Assembly (NCBI RefSeq): GCF_938046015.1
Contig: NZ_CALIXW010000020.1
Location: forward strand, 5,798 to 69,797
From: an uncultured Porphyromonas sp.
GTDB lineage: Bacteria; Bacteroidota; Bacteroidia; Bacteroidales; Porphyromonadaceae
Length of the DNA: 64,000 nucleotides
Reading direction: 5' to 3'
A program made the translations under genes and the position numbers. The first letter of the stretch is position 1. Each line of letters begins with the position of its first letter. The notes under the pieces were generated by a model. The model was not told the DNA's origin, did no database searches, and worked only from the letters and a program-made list of their open reading frames with translations. Shown here one piece after another: positions 1 to 6,722 of this stretch.

Positions 1-1989
1 CTCGCCGACGTTGTACATCTCGAGGAAGAAGCGGGCGCGCTTGAGACGGAAGTTGGCATAGGCGTTCACCAGTGCGGTCTTCCCCCCGACATAGCCCTCG
101 GTCTGCAGTGCGAACTGCTGCGTCGTGGGCTGATAGTAGGGTGCGCGGTAGCTGCTGTGCCAGTAGCCCTTGACCCCGAGGTCAATGCGCATGACGCTCG
201 CTACGAGGAAGCGGAGGTAGACATCCGCCGCTGCCGAGAGCTCGGGCAGGGGCAGGATGCTCTCTACGGAGCTCTTCTGATAGGCGGCGTCCAGCTCCCA
301 GTTCAGCATGCCCCAGCGGTTGGCATGTCGTAGACGCAGGGCCAGTACCTGGATCAGGGGTCCGTACTGCTGCGTCTCGCCCTTGCTGTCGAAGTAGAGA
401 TAGTTCTGCAGCGAGCTCGTGCGTAGCTCTGCGCTGGTGCCCCAGGAGTCTAGGTGGAGGCGGGCGCCGAGCTCTGCGCGGCGGGTGAACTCCAGCTGCT
501 TGTCCCACCAACCATAGGTGCCGTGGTGGTGCGCCGCGAAGAAGGAGGGGGAGGAGTTGTCTACCAGTGCGTCCGCCTCAAGGGCAAAACGGCGCCCTGC
601 GATGCGGAAGGCGGTACGCACATCCCCCTCTAGGCGTAGCGCGCCGAGGTCAGAGCCGAGGACGCCCAGCTCGGCACGTGCTGAGAAGTTGAGTCCCTCA
701 CCCTCACGGCGCTCGATGAGGCCGCCGACGAAGGTCGAGGAGAAGCGCTGCCGCTGGTAGCGGTGCGTCGTGCTGTCGGGTAGGTCAGCCCAGTTGTTCT
801 CCTGTCTTAGGTAGGCCGAGAGGCCGAACTTGACCCAGGGACGGAAGCCCTCCAGCAGCGAGAGCGCCACCGTGGTGCGCAGCGTGGCGAGCTGGGCACT
901 ATCGTTCGGCATCGTGAGGTCCGTCTCGGTGCCGTCGGCAGCCTTTACCTTGTGCGACACGACGGGCGGGCCGAAGGCCTTAGTGAAGGCTTCGGAGGGG
1001 CTCTCGGCCTTGAACTGACGGCTGTGCTTGGTGTAGTAGTTAGTCAGCGAGAGGCCTGCGACGGGGACGAAGACGAGGCTATCCACCTGGAGACTGTCGC
1101 TCCCGACCACCATCCCAGGCGTGTTGGGGGCGGGGACGCGTACCGCGCGGCGCTGGTAGCTCCCGAAGCGGTAGGTCTGCGCGAGGAAGGCGTGCCCGAG
1201 GCGCTGCAGGTTGTGCAGGTTGCGATCCAGCAGCACGGGGACGTCCTTGGCGCTGATGCGCGTGCGTCCGTTGGTATAGCGCTCGGGGTTGTTGATATAG
1301 TCGGCATTGGTGATCCCACCGTTCTCCTCCTGCTTGTAGTAGTCGTTGGCCACGTAGGCGTAGAGCTCGTAGCGGTCGCCGCGGTAGCTGGTGAAGACGC
1401 GGTAGCGGGCGTCCTTGCTCCTATTATAGGTATAGTAGCCGAGGGCGTTGCGGTAGTCGAAGTTCACGCCGAGGTTGAGCCTGCGACCGAGGTTGACCCC
1501 AAAGTCCGCCGCCAGCACGTCCTCTGCCTCGTTGGTGGCGAAGTTCTTCTGATAGCGCACTAGGGTAAAGGGCGTCTTGGTGTCGTAGAAGCGCACCTCG
1601 CTCGGTGTGTAGAGCATGCCGTAGTAGCCATCGACGTAGAAGAAGTCGCTGACGCCCTGCGGGCGGTCGAAGAAGTACTTGCTCTGCCAGAGCGAACTCA
1701 TATTCCCCTGATAGCTGACCCCTAGGCTGCGGTACTCGGGGCTGATATACTCGTAGGTGTAGTGCGTCAGGGTGTCGGGCATCTGGACGCGTACGGTGCG
1801 CCCCACCTCGGGGATGAGGCGGTAGGCACGGAGCTTGTCACCGCGCACCATCTTGATCTCGTCGGGGATCGTCTCGACCTCCCGTACGGCGTAGGGATCT
1901 AGGGTCTTGGACTGGGGCTGCTGCGCCAGTGCAGGCGCTGGGAGCCCTAGCACCAGGAGCGCTAGGGGTAGATATAGCTTGGGATTCAT
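1..1989 (-). CDS. Putative porin, Porin_10 type (3' end beyond window)
   Basis: The frame is open from the ATG at 1987-1989 down to base 1, so 663 codons are visible and the C-terminus is missing. The N-terminus is a signal peptide (MNPKLYLPLALLVLGLPAPALAQ). The mature part is rich in aromatic, alternating beta-strand-like segments such as YYTYNRSKDARYRVFTSYRG and ends with strands containing VNAYANFRLKRARFFLEMYN. This pattern and length fit the Bacteroidota putative porin family (Porin_10), an outer-membrane beta barrel of unknown substrate. The family call is from recognition of the pattern. The gene starts 39 bp downstream of the cation exporter on the same strand, so the two may be co-transcribed. 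Confidence 0.72.
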   Translation of the reverse strand, partial: MNPKLYLPLALLVLGLPAPALAQQPQSKTLDPYAVREVETIPDEIKMVRGDKLRAYRLIPEVGRTVRVQMPDTLTHYTYEYISPEYRSLGVSYQGNMSSLWQSKYFFDRPQGVSDFFYVDGYYGMLYTPSEVRFYDTKTPFTLVRYQKNFATNEAEDVLAADFGVNLGRRLNLGVNFDYRNALGYYTYNRSKDARYRVFTSYRGDRYELYAYVANDYYKQEENGGITNADYINNPERYTNGRTRISAKDVPVLLDRNLHNLQRLGHAFLAQTYRFGSYQRRAVRVPAPNTPGMVVGSDSLQVDSLVFVPVAGLSLTNYYTKHSRQFKAESPSEAFTKAFGPPVVSHKVKAADGTETDLTMPNDSAQLATLRTTVALSLLEGFRPWVKFGLSAYLRQENNWADLPDSTTHRYQRQRFSSTFVGGLIERREGEGLNFSARAELGVLGSDLGALRLEGDVRTAFRIAGRRFALEADALVDNSSPSFFAAHHHGTYGWWDKQLEFTRRAELGARLHLDSWGTSAELRTSSLQNYLYFDSKGETQQYGPLIQVLALRLRHANRWGMLNWELDAAYQKSSVESILPLPELSAAADVYLRFLVASVMRIDLGVKGYWHSSYRAPYYQPTTQQFALQTEGYVGGKTALVNAYANFRLKRARFFLEMYNVGE

Positions 1990-2027
1990 TCGGGGGATAT
2001 ATCGCGTCGTTGTCTAGGGGCGGAGCC

Positions 2028-3134
2028 TTAGCACTGCTCCAGGCCGCAGCTGCAGCCCTTGGGGTCGAGCTCGATGGTGAGGTGGCTCACTAGGCGCGCT
2101 GTAGCTAGTTGGCGCACGGCCTCCTTGAGCTCGGCGAGCTGGCGCGGCTTGGTCAGGCGCTCGCAGTCGTAGACGAGGTGCAGGGTGCCGATGTGCTGCT
2201 CGCCGTTGAGCGTCCAGAGGTGCACGTCGTGCACGGACAGCACGCCCTCCAAGCGCAGCACCTCCTCGACGAGCTCCTCGCTATCGACGTCCTCGGGCAC
2301 ACCTTGGAGGAAGATGCGGAGGTTGTCCCTGAGATTGAAGTACACATTGTACAGTACCCAGCCCGTGATGCAGAGCGAGAGGATGGGGTCAAGGATGGGG
2401 AGGTCGACGAAGTACATGACGACGCTGACGATGAGTACAGCCACCCAGCCCAGCACGTCCTCCATCAGATGCACGCGCATGGCACGCTCGTTGAGCGAGC
2501 TACCGCCCATCATACGCCAGGCCGCGTAGCCATTGACCGCGAGGCCGAAGAGGGAGAGGACGAACATCCCCCCCGCATGCGGCTCGCTCGGGGTGATGAT
2601 GCGCTCGATGGACTCCTTGATGACGAAGGCCGAGCCCACGAGCAGGATGATGGAGATGAGCAAGGCTCCCAGCAGGGAGAAGCGCTTGTAGCCGTAGCTG
2701 AAGTTCTGGTCGCGGCCCTTCTTGGACAGGCGCTCCAGATACCAAGCTACGCCCAGCGAACAGGAGTCACCGAAGTCGTGCAGCGCATCCGACAAGATCG
2801 CTACACTCCCCGTATAGAGCCCGCCGACGAGCTCCACGAGGGCAAAGAAGAGGTTCAGCACGAAGCCCAAGAAGATATTCCCCTCCGCCTCGTTATGATG
2901 GTGATGGTGGTGATGGCCGTGTCCGTGATGACGGTGGCTATGGCTGTGCCCTACTTCGTGCCCGTGGCTGTGCTGCGGGCTGGGACAAGCTCCTCCCTCG
3001 TGCTCGTGGCTATGCTGGTGCCCGTGACAGTGCTCCGCCTCATGCGCGTGGCTATGCTGATGGTTGGGACAAGCCCCGCCCGCGTGCTCGTGATGCTGCT
3101 CGTCGTCGACCTCTTCGCTGATCGTGTGGCTCAT
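2028..3134 (-). CDS. Cation diffusion facilitator family transporter with His-rich N-terminus
   Basis: This is a CzcD/ZitB-like exporter of zinc or similar divalent cations across the inner membrane. Residues 1-85 are a cytoplasmic His-rich tail. It contains two related segments, each built on GGACPxxQHSHxHE, followed by a run of seven His (74-80). Six membrane helices follow. The metal-site motifs of the family are visible as HxxxD at 119-123 and HxxxD at 222-226. A C-terminal cytoplasmic domain (about 290-360) ends in a Cys-rich CSCGLEQC. The length, 368 aa, is somewhat long for the family because of the His-rich extension. A -7 box lies 64 bp upstream. His/Asp at the first site favours zinc over manganese, by family precedent. 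Confidence 0.92.
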   Translation of the reverse strand: MSHTISEEVDDEQHHEHAGGACPNHQHSHAHEAEHCHGHQHSHEHEGGACPSPQHSHGHEVGHSHSHRHHGHGHHHHHHHNEAEGNIFLGFVLNLFFALVELVGGLYTGSVAILSDALHDFGDSCSLGVAWYLERLSKKGRDQNFSYGYKRFSLLGALLISIILLVGSAFVIKESIERIITPSEPHAGGMFVLSLFGLAVNGYAAWRMMGGSSLNERAMRVHLMEDVLGWVAVLIVSVVMYFVDLPILDPILSLCITGWVLYNVYFNLRDNLRIFLQGVPEDVDSEELVEEVLRLEGVLSVHDVHLWTLNGEQHIGTLHLVYDCERLTKPRQLAELKEAVRQLATARLVSHLTIELDPKGCSCGLEQC

Positions 3135-3197
3135 AATGCTCCTATGCTTGATGCCTGCTGCTAGGCTCCTTTATACTAACTAACGTCCTTATGAGTA

Positions 3198-3205
3198 CAA
3201 AAGTA
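3198..3205 (-). promoter_or_regulatory. Bacteroidota -7 box for the cation exporter
   Basis: The minus strand reads TACTTTTG, matching the TAnnTTTG consensus, 64 bp upstream of the start at 3134. Confidence 0.6.
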
Positions 3206-3440
3206 CGGCTTTTTGGGGGCATCGATCGCGGCGCCTCGCCTCGCTGCTTTGCGTGCTTCCTTATCCTGCTCGCCGTCCTCCTCCTCCTTTGCTCTCCCCG
3301 CCGCTGGATCGTGCCCCTTAGCCCTGCCTATCCAGCCCTGCGATGACTTGGTCCCCCTCTGGCTGGTAGAGCGGGGAACGCTCCCTCGCAGCTATGCGCT
3401 GGACAGAGGATTCGGATCGCTCCTGGGGGGCGAAGTGCGG

Positions 3441-3472
3441 AGACCATTTTCGGGAGCTCCCGAAAATGGTCT
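3441..3472. repeat. Perfect 32-bp palindrome
   Basis: The half-site AGACCATTTTCGGGAG is followed directly by its exact reverse complement, with no loop. It lies in the 782-bp gap between the cation exporter and the P-loop gene, not at a gene end and without a T-tract, so it does not look like a terminator. Apart from it, 3206-3530 holds nothing I can identify. Confidence 0.85.
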
Positions 3473-3530
3473 GTCTCGGTAGCGAGCTCAGCGTATGATC
3501 TCTACGCTGCTACGCGCTAAGCTGCGGAGC

Positions 3531-3755
3531 GGAATAGCCCTCGGTAGCGTCACGGCTAGAACTCAGCTCCGTGAGGGATAAGTATCGGTGGCGTTTAGGG
3601 ATATCAGTCAGCGCGCAGAGGGGTACCGGTCAGCGTCGTCACTGATAGGTCGGAAGGCCGTGAGGGATATCCTTCAGCCTCGTCCCCGCAGTAGGTGGGC
3701 GGAGCTGCGGGTAAGGTGACGAGGCAAGCCATCCCGCTCGGAGCGTGGCGCAAGA
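3531..3755. repeat. Long direct repeat, left copy (flanks P-loop gene)
   Basis: About 225 bp recur at 4444-4668 in the same orientation, offset 913 bp and roughly 90% identical by eye. Both copies begin with GGAATAGC(C/T)CTCGG and end near GAGCGTGGCGCA. Each copy contains one 22-bp-phased array. Between the copies lie a promoter and the P-loop gene. Confidence 0.85.
3572..3681. repeat. 22-bp-phased intergenic array A (GC type)
   Basis: Five degenerate units have core hexamers at 3577 (GATAAG), 3600 (GATATC), 3622 (GGTACC), 3644 (GATAGG) and 3666 (GATATC). Spacing is 22 bp except for the first step (23). The best unit is TTAGGGATATCAGTCA at 3595-3610. The polarity of the flanks turns over at about 3633-3643, so the array is itself roughly symmetrical. 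It lies in the divergent gap between the cation exporter and the P-loop gene. Confidence 0.8.
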
Positions 3756-3821
3756 CTCCTCGGCCTTGTCCTCCTAATAGAGTATGCGCTAATTAGTGCT
3801 AGTATGCTACGGAAAGTTTTG

Positions 3822-3829
3822 TACCTTTG
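3822..3829 (+). promoter_or_regulatory. Bacteroidota -7 box for the P-loop gene
   Basis: TACCTTTG lies 88 bp upstream of the ATG at 3917, inside the unique segment between the two direct repeats, so the gene seems to carry its own promoter. Confidence 0.6.
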
Positions 3830-3916
3830 AATCATAGTTAGCCCCTAGCGCTTGCCGTACTCAGAGGAGTGCGGCGAAGAGCTAGGATACCTGTGTAACC
3901 TAATTCTATATGTAAG

Positions 3917-4357
3917 ATGAGTGGAAATTCAACTAGTCCGTCAAAGAGGATAATCATCATGCTTTACGGCCCCCATGATTCTGGTAAGACGACATCGCTT
4001 AACCATCTGATCGGACTTTTGGATCCGAATCGAAAAGATTGGCCTCAGGGGAAGGATAGGGAGGTGCTTGTCGATTATGAAGATGCCCGAGTCGCTGTGA
4101 CGACGAAAGGAGATGGCTTGGAAGAGATCGAGGGCAATCTAAAATTCGCAGAAGAAACGGGTTGCGATATTCTTGTTACTGCAGCGAGAACAAGGGGAGC
4201 AACACGGAAGAAAATCCGCGACTATGCTAGCAAACCCTCAATTAAACTAATTGAGGTGGGAGCGTACATTGCACCTCAATTTGCTAATTTAGTTAATCCA
4301 GTACTGGCTGCTTCTCTCAAGAAGATCATAGAGGGCCTTATAAAGGAGCACCTATAG
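3917..4357 (+). CDS. Small P-loop NTPase-like protein of unknown function
   Basis: The 146-aa protein has a clear Walker A motif, GPHDSGKT (18-25), directly after a hydrophobic beta strand (RIIIMLY). No classical Walker B is obvious. The strand VLVDYEDARVAV (about 49-60) and the hydrophobic strand CDILVTAARTRGATR (about 84-98) are candidates for the remaining nucleotide-site elements. It has no signal peptide or membrane segment, so it is probably cytoplasmic. I do not recognise the family. The gene is visibly AT-richer in base and codon use than all its neighbours and sits alone between two long direct repeats, which suggests horizontal acquisition. A small nucleotide kinase or a defence-associated NTPase is possible, but nothing seen proves either. 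Confidence 0.7.
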   Translation: MSGNSTSPSKRIIIMLYGPHDSGKTTSLNHLIGLLDPNRKDWPQGKDREVLVDYEDARVAVTTKGDGLEEIEGNLKFAEETGCDILVTAARTRGATRKKIRDYASKPSIKLIEVGAYIAPQFANLVNPVLAASLKKIIEGLIKEHL

Positions 4358-4443
4358 TTGTGTCTCGCGAAGCCTCTCTTTAGCTTTGCTACTCCTTGTC
4401 CGTAGCCTTTTGCTACGGTAGCTTGCCACCTCGTTAGCGACGT

Positions 4444-4668
4444 GGAATAGCTCTCGGCAGCGTCACGGCTAGCCCTCAGCTCCGTGAGGGATAAGTATCG
4501 GCGGCGTTTAGGGATATCAGTCAGCGTGCTGAGGGGTATCGGTCAGCGCCGTTACTGATAGGTCGGACGGTCGTGAGGGATATCCCTCAGCCTCGCCCCC
4601 GCAGTAGGTGGGCGGAGCTGCGGGTAAGGCGACGAGGCAAGCCATCCCGCTCAGAGCGTGGCGCACGG
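4444..4668. repeat. Long direct repeat, right copy
   Basis: This is the second copy of the 3531-3755 repeat, in the same orientation. It starts 86 bp after the P-loop gene stop and includes array B. The copies differ by scattered substitutions rather than by a block, so the duplication is not very recent or the copies came from different strains. Confidence 0.85.
4485..4594. repeat. 22-bp-phased intergenic array B (GC type)
   Basis: Core hexamers lie at 4490 (GATAAG), 4513 (GATATC), 4535 (GGTATC), 4557 (GATAGG) and 4579 (GATATC). The spacings 23, 22, 22, 22 are the same as in array A, of which it is the duplicate. The one core that is a different palindrome in A (GGTACC) is GGTATC here. Confidence 0.8.
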
Positions 4669-4729
4669 CTGCTTCGGACAAGAAGCAGACGAGGCTTGCG
4701 CTCCCGCCAGCTAAGGACAGAACAGACAC

Positions 4730-4782
4730 AAAAAGCCCGAGGGGGCACACCGCAGCTGCGGTGTGCCCCCTCGGGCTTTTTT
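4730..4782. terminator. Bidirectional intrinsic terminator, perfect palindrome
   Basis: The arms at 4731-4756 and 4757-4782 are exact reverse complements (AAAAGCCCGAGGGGGCAC... and its mirror). The result is a GC-rich hairpin with a T-run on both strands. It would stop plus-strand transcription from the P-loop region and minus-strand transcription from 4821. The copy at 6557-6600 has lost the plus-strand T-run. Confidence 0.85.
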
Positions 4783-4820
4783 AGGGTGGAGGTGCTGGAG
4801 GATGGGTGGTGGCGGGGGAC

Positions 4821-4896
4821 TTAGTGCACCTCCAGCCAGTTGGCCCCCGTGCCGATGCTTACCTCCAGCGGGATGCTGAGCTCGGGGTAGACGGCC
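4821..4896 (-). pseudogene. polA C-terminal remnant
   Basis: The minus strand reads AVYPELSIPLEVSIGTGANW followed by LEVH and a stop. The true polA ends SVYPELRVPLEVSIGTGANW, LEAH, stop. Similarity ends upstream of the Ala/Ser codon and no start is present, so this is a fragment. The substitutions include silent and conservative changes, so it was copied from a diverged polA or is old. Confidence 0.88.
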
Positions 4897-4932
4897 TTAA
4901 GAGGCGGCTCGATGTTTTTTGGCGGACTTTTG

Positions 4933-4940
4933 TACCTTTA
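4933..4940 (+). promoter_or_regulatory. Possible -7 box for the tannase-like gene
   Basis: TACCTTTA matches the TAnnTTTG box except for the last base. It lies 109 bp upstream of the ATG at 5049, in the unique segment after the polA remnant. Confidence 0.4.
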
Positions 4941-5048
4941 GGGCATCGCGAGCCCTCGATGCTCCGACGGTGCTCTAGCCGTAGAGACTAGGTTGGCGAG
5001 CGCGTGTGCGGGCAGAGGGGAATGCATCATCAGACAAGGTATCAAATA

Positions 5049-6539
5049 ATGAAGAGAAAAAGCATCCTAGCGCTGCTGGGCGCTGCCTGCATGGTCTCGG
5101 CACAGGCCAAGCCTCAGGCCCCACTGAAATTCGACGCGAGCAAGAGCGCTAAGTCCTCCTTGACGATGCCCGACGGGCGCATCGTGCACTATACGGCCTA
5201 CACGAAGCAGTACTTCGTCTCCCAGGTGGAGGACTCCACCTATCAGTATCTCAATGTCTTCGTCCCCGAGGGGGCGACAGAGCAGACGCCCATCTTCGTC
5301 CGCACCTATATCGGTGGGTATATGGAGAGCACGGCGGGCTATCCTCAGGCGGCCGATGCCAGTGGCCGAGCCTTGGCAGAGGGCTATGTCCTCGTTATCC
5401 CCGGGAGCCGCGGACGTCGCTCTACCGTCAAGCAGGGGAAGCAGACCCTCTATACGGGGCGTGCCCCCAAGGGACTGCTTGACCTCAAGGCCGCCATCCG
5501 CTACCTTCGCCACTTCGACCGAGAGCTCCCAGGAGACACGGAGAAGATCATCATCGACGGCACGAGCGCGGGCGGGGCGATGTCCGCCCTCGTAGGTGCT
5601 ACGGGCAATCATCCCGCCTACGCTCCGCTCCTCAAGGCTATGGGCGCCGCCGACGAGCGGGACGACGTCTTCGCCAGTGTCTGCTTCTGTCCCATTACCG
5701 ACCTAGAGCACGCCGATATGGCCTACGAATGGCTCTACGGGGGGACGGCCAGCCGCCAGGCGCTGCCCGAGGTGCAGCGGCAGCTAACTGAGGAGCTGGC
5801 GGCACAGTACCCCGCCTACCTCAACTCGCTGGGCCTAGCCAGACCCGACGGCAGGGCGCTGACCGCAGATAACTATCGAGACTACATCAAGGAGCTCCTC
5901 ATCGAGAGCGCTCAGGCGGCGAAGGATGCTGGGGCGAACATCGCCGATACGCTGGGCTTCAGCTTCTCGGCGGAGGTGGCCTTCCAGGCGCCGATCAATG
6001 GCGGTGTAGGGCAGCCCCCAGCTCCAGCGGGGCTACCATTCGCCCCTCGAGGGATGCGTCGCGGTGCCCCTCAGCAAGGGGAGTACATCACGGGGCTTGA
6101 CCTAGAGAAGTACCTGAACTATGTCGTGACCACGCAGCCGCTCAAGGGCGTCCCCGCCTTCGATAGCTATCAGGTGGATGGTGCTGAGGCAAGCGGCGAG
6201 AATGGCCTCTTCGGCGACGCCCGCGGATCGGATGCTAACTTCACCCCATGGGCAGCAGGCAAGACGGGGGCAAAGCTCAGCGCCGAGCTCCTAGAGCGTG
6301 TGCGCCTGATGAACCCTATGGGCTTCATCGGGGATGCCCAGGCGACGAATGCCCCCTACTGGTATCTCCGCCATGGGGCTCGGGACCGAGACACGGCCTT
6401 CCCCATCGTGATCAACCTCGCGGCTCAGCTCCGTAAGCATGGGCGAGCCGTGGACTTCAAGCTCCCGTGGAACCGTCCCCACAGCGGCGACTATGCCCTG
6501 AACGAGCTCTTCGCCTGGCTCAAGGCCATCACCCGCTAA
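5049..6539 (+). CDS. Tannase-like alpha/beta hydrolase (secreted esterase)
   Basis: The open frame begins at 5004, but the ATG at 5049 gives a proper signal peptide (MKRKSILALLGAACMVSAQA) and is preferred; the protein is then 496 aa. The nucleophile elbow is DGTSAGG, with the Ser about 163 residues after the signal start. An oxyanion-region motif GSRGRR precedes it, and the C-terminus has the catalytic-His motif RPHSGDYALNELFAWL. This combination is typical of subtype-B bacterial tannases and related esterases that cleave galloyl or other aromatic esters. Substrate is not proven. An insert of about 40 residues rich in Pro/Gly (around 330-350) lies in the lid region. The gene is bracketed by two copies of the polA 3' end, so it may be an inserted cargo gene. 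Confidence 0.8.
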   Translation: MKRKSILALLGAACMVSAQAKPQAPLKFDASKSAKSSLTMPDGRIVHYTAYTKQYFVSQVEDSTYQYLNVFVPEGATEQTPIFVRTYIGGYMESTAGYPQAADASGRALAEGYVLVIPGSRGRRSTVKQGKQTLYTGRAPKGLLDLKAAIRYLRHFDRELPGDTEKIIIDGTSAGGAMSALVGATGNHPAYAPLLKAMGAADERDDVFASVCFCPITDLEHADMAYEWLYGGTASRQALPEVQRQLTEELAAQYPAYLNSLGLARPDGRALTADNYRDYIKELLIESAQAAKDAGANIADTLGFSFSAEVAFQAPINGGVGQPPAPAGLPFAPRGMRRGAPQQGEYITGLDLEKYLNYVVTTQPLKGVPAFDSYQVDGAEASGENGLFGDARGSDANFTPWAAGKTGAKLSAELLERVRLMNPMGFIGDAQATNAPYWYLRHGARDRDTAFPIVINLAAQLRKHGRAVDFKLPWNRPHSGDYALNELFAWLKAITR

Positions 6540-6722
6540 GGACGCGGGACAGACACAAAAAGCCCGAGGGGGCACGCCGCAGCTGCGGTGTGCCCCCTCG
6601 AGCGTATTAGGGTAGAGGTGCTGGTGGATGGGAGCGGGCGGGTGGCTTAGTGCGCCTCCAGCCAGTTGGCACCCGTGCCGATGCTGACCTCCAGCGGGAC
6701 GCGTAGCTCGGGATAGACGGAC
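6535..6722. repeat. polA 3' end plus terminator, parental copy
   Basis: This is the functional counterpart of 4709-4896: tannase stop codon context (CTAAGGAC), terminator, and the genuine 3' end of polA. Confidence 0.85.
6557..6605 (-). terminator. polA terminator
   Basis: The hairpin CGAGGGGGCAC...GTGCCCCCTCG spans 6565-6600. On the minus strand it is followed by GGGCTTTTTGTG, so it terminates polA. On the plus strand it is followed by AGCGTATTAG instead of T's, so it is a weak stop for the tannase-like gene, unlike the copy at 4730. Confidence 0.75.

Larger units (their letters stand above)
4709..4896. repeat. Duplicate of the polA 3' end plus terminator
   Basis: This segment matches 6535-6722 in the same orientation, offset about 1826 bp. 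It comprises CTAAGGAC, a short A-rich stretch, the palindromic terminator, and the last ~25 codons of polA. The two copies bracket the tannase-like gene and its promoter. Confidence 0.85.

Noticed and set aside
952..1563. 203-aa plus-strand ORF
   Set aside because: It is antisense to the porin frame; the high-GC third positions of the real gene keep the opposite frame open.
3213..3482. Plus-strand 89-aa ORF
   Set aside because: Composition is random-like, it has no recognisable motif, and it runs through the 32-bp palindrome.
3572..3681. CRISPR array
   Set aside because: The 22-bp units have no strictly conserved repeat alternating with unique spacers; the repeated part is a degenerate 16-bp dyad with only 6 bp between units, and no cas genes are present.
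4573..4824. Short ORFs across the direct repeat and terminator
   Set aside because: They span the repeat, the perfect palindromic terminator and the polA remnant; no conserved protein feature is visible.
5004..5048. Longer start of the tannase-like gene
   Set aside because: The extra 15 residues precede a complete signal peptide that begins at the ATG at 5049.
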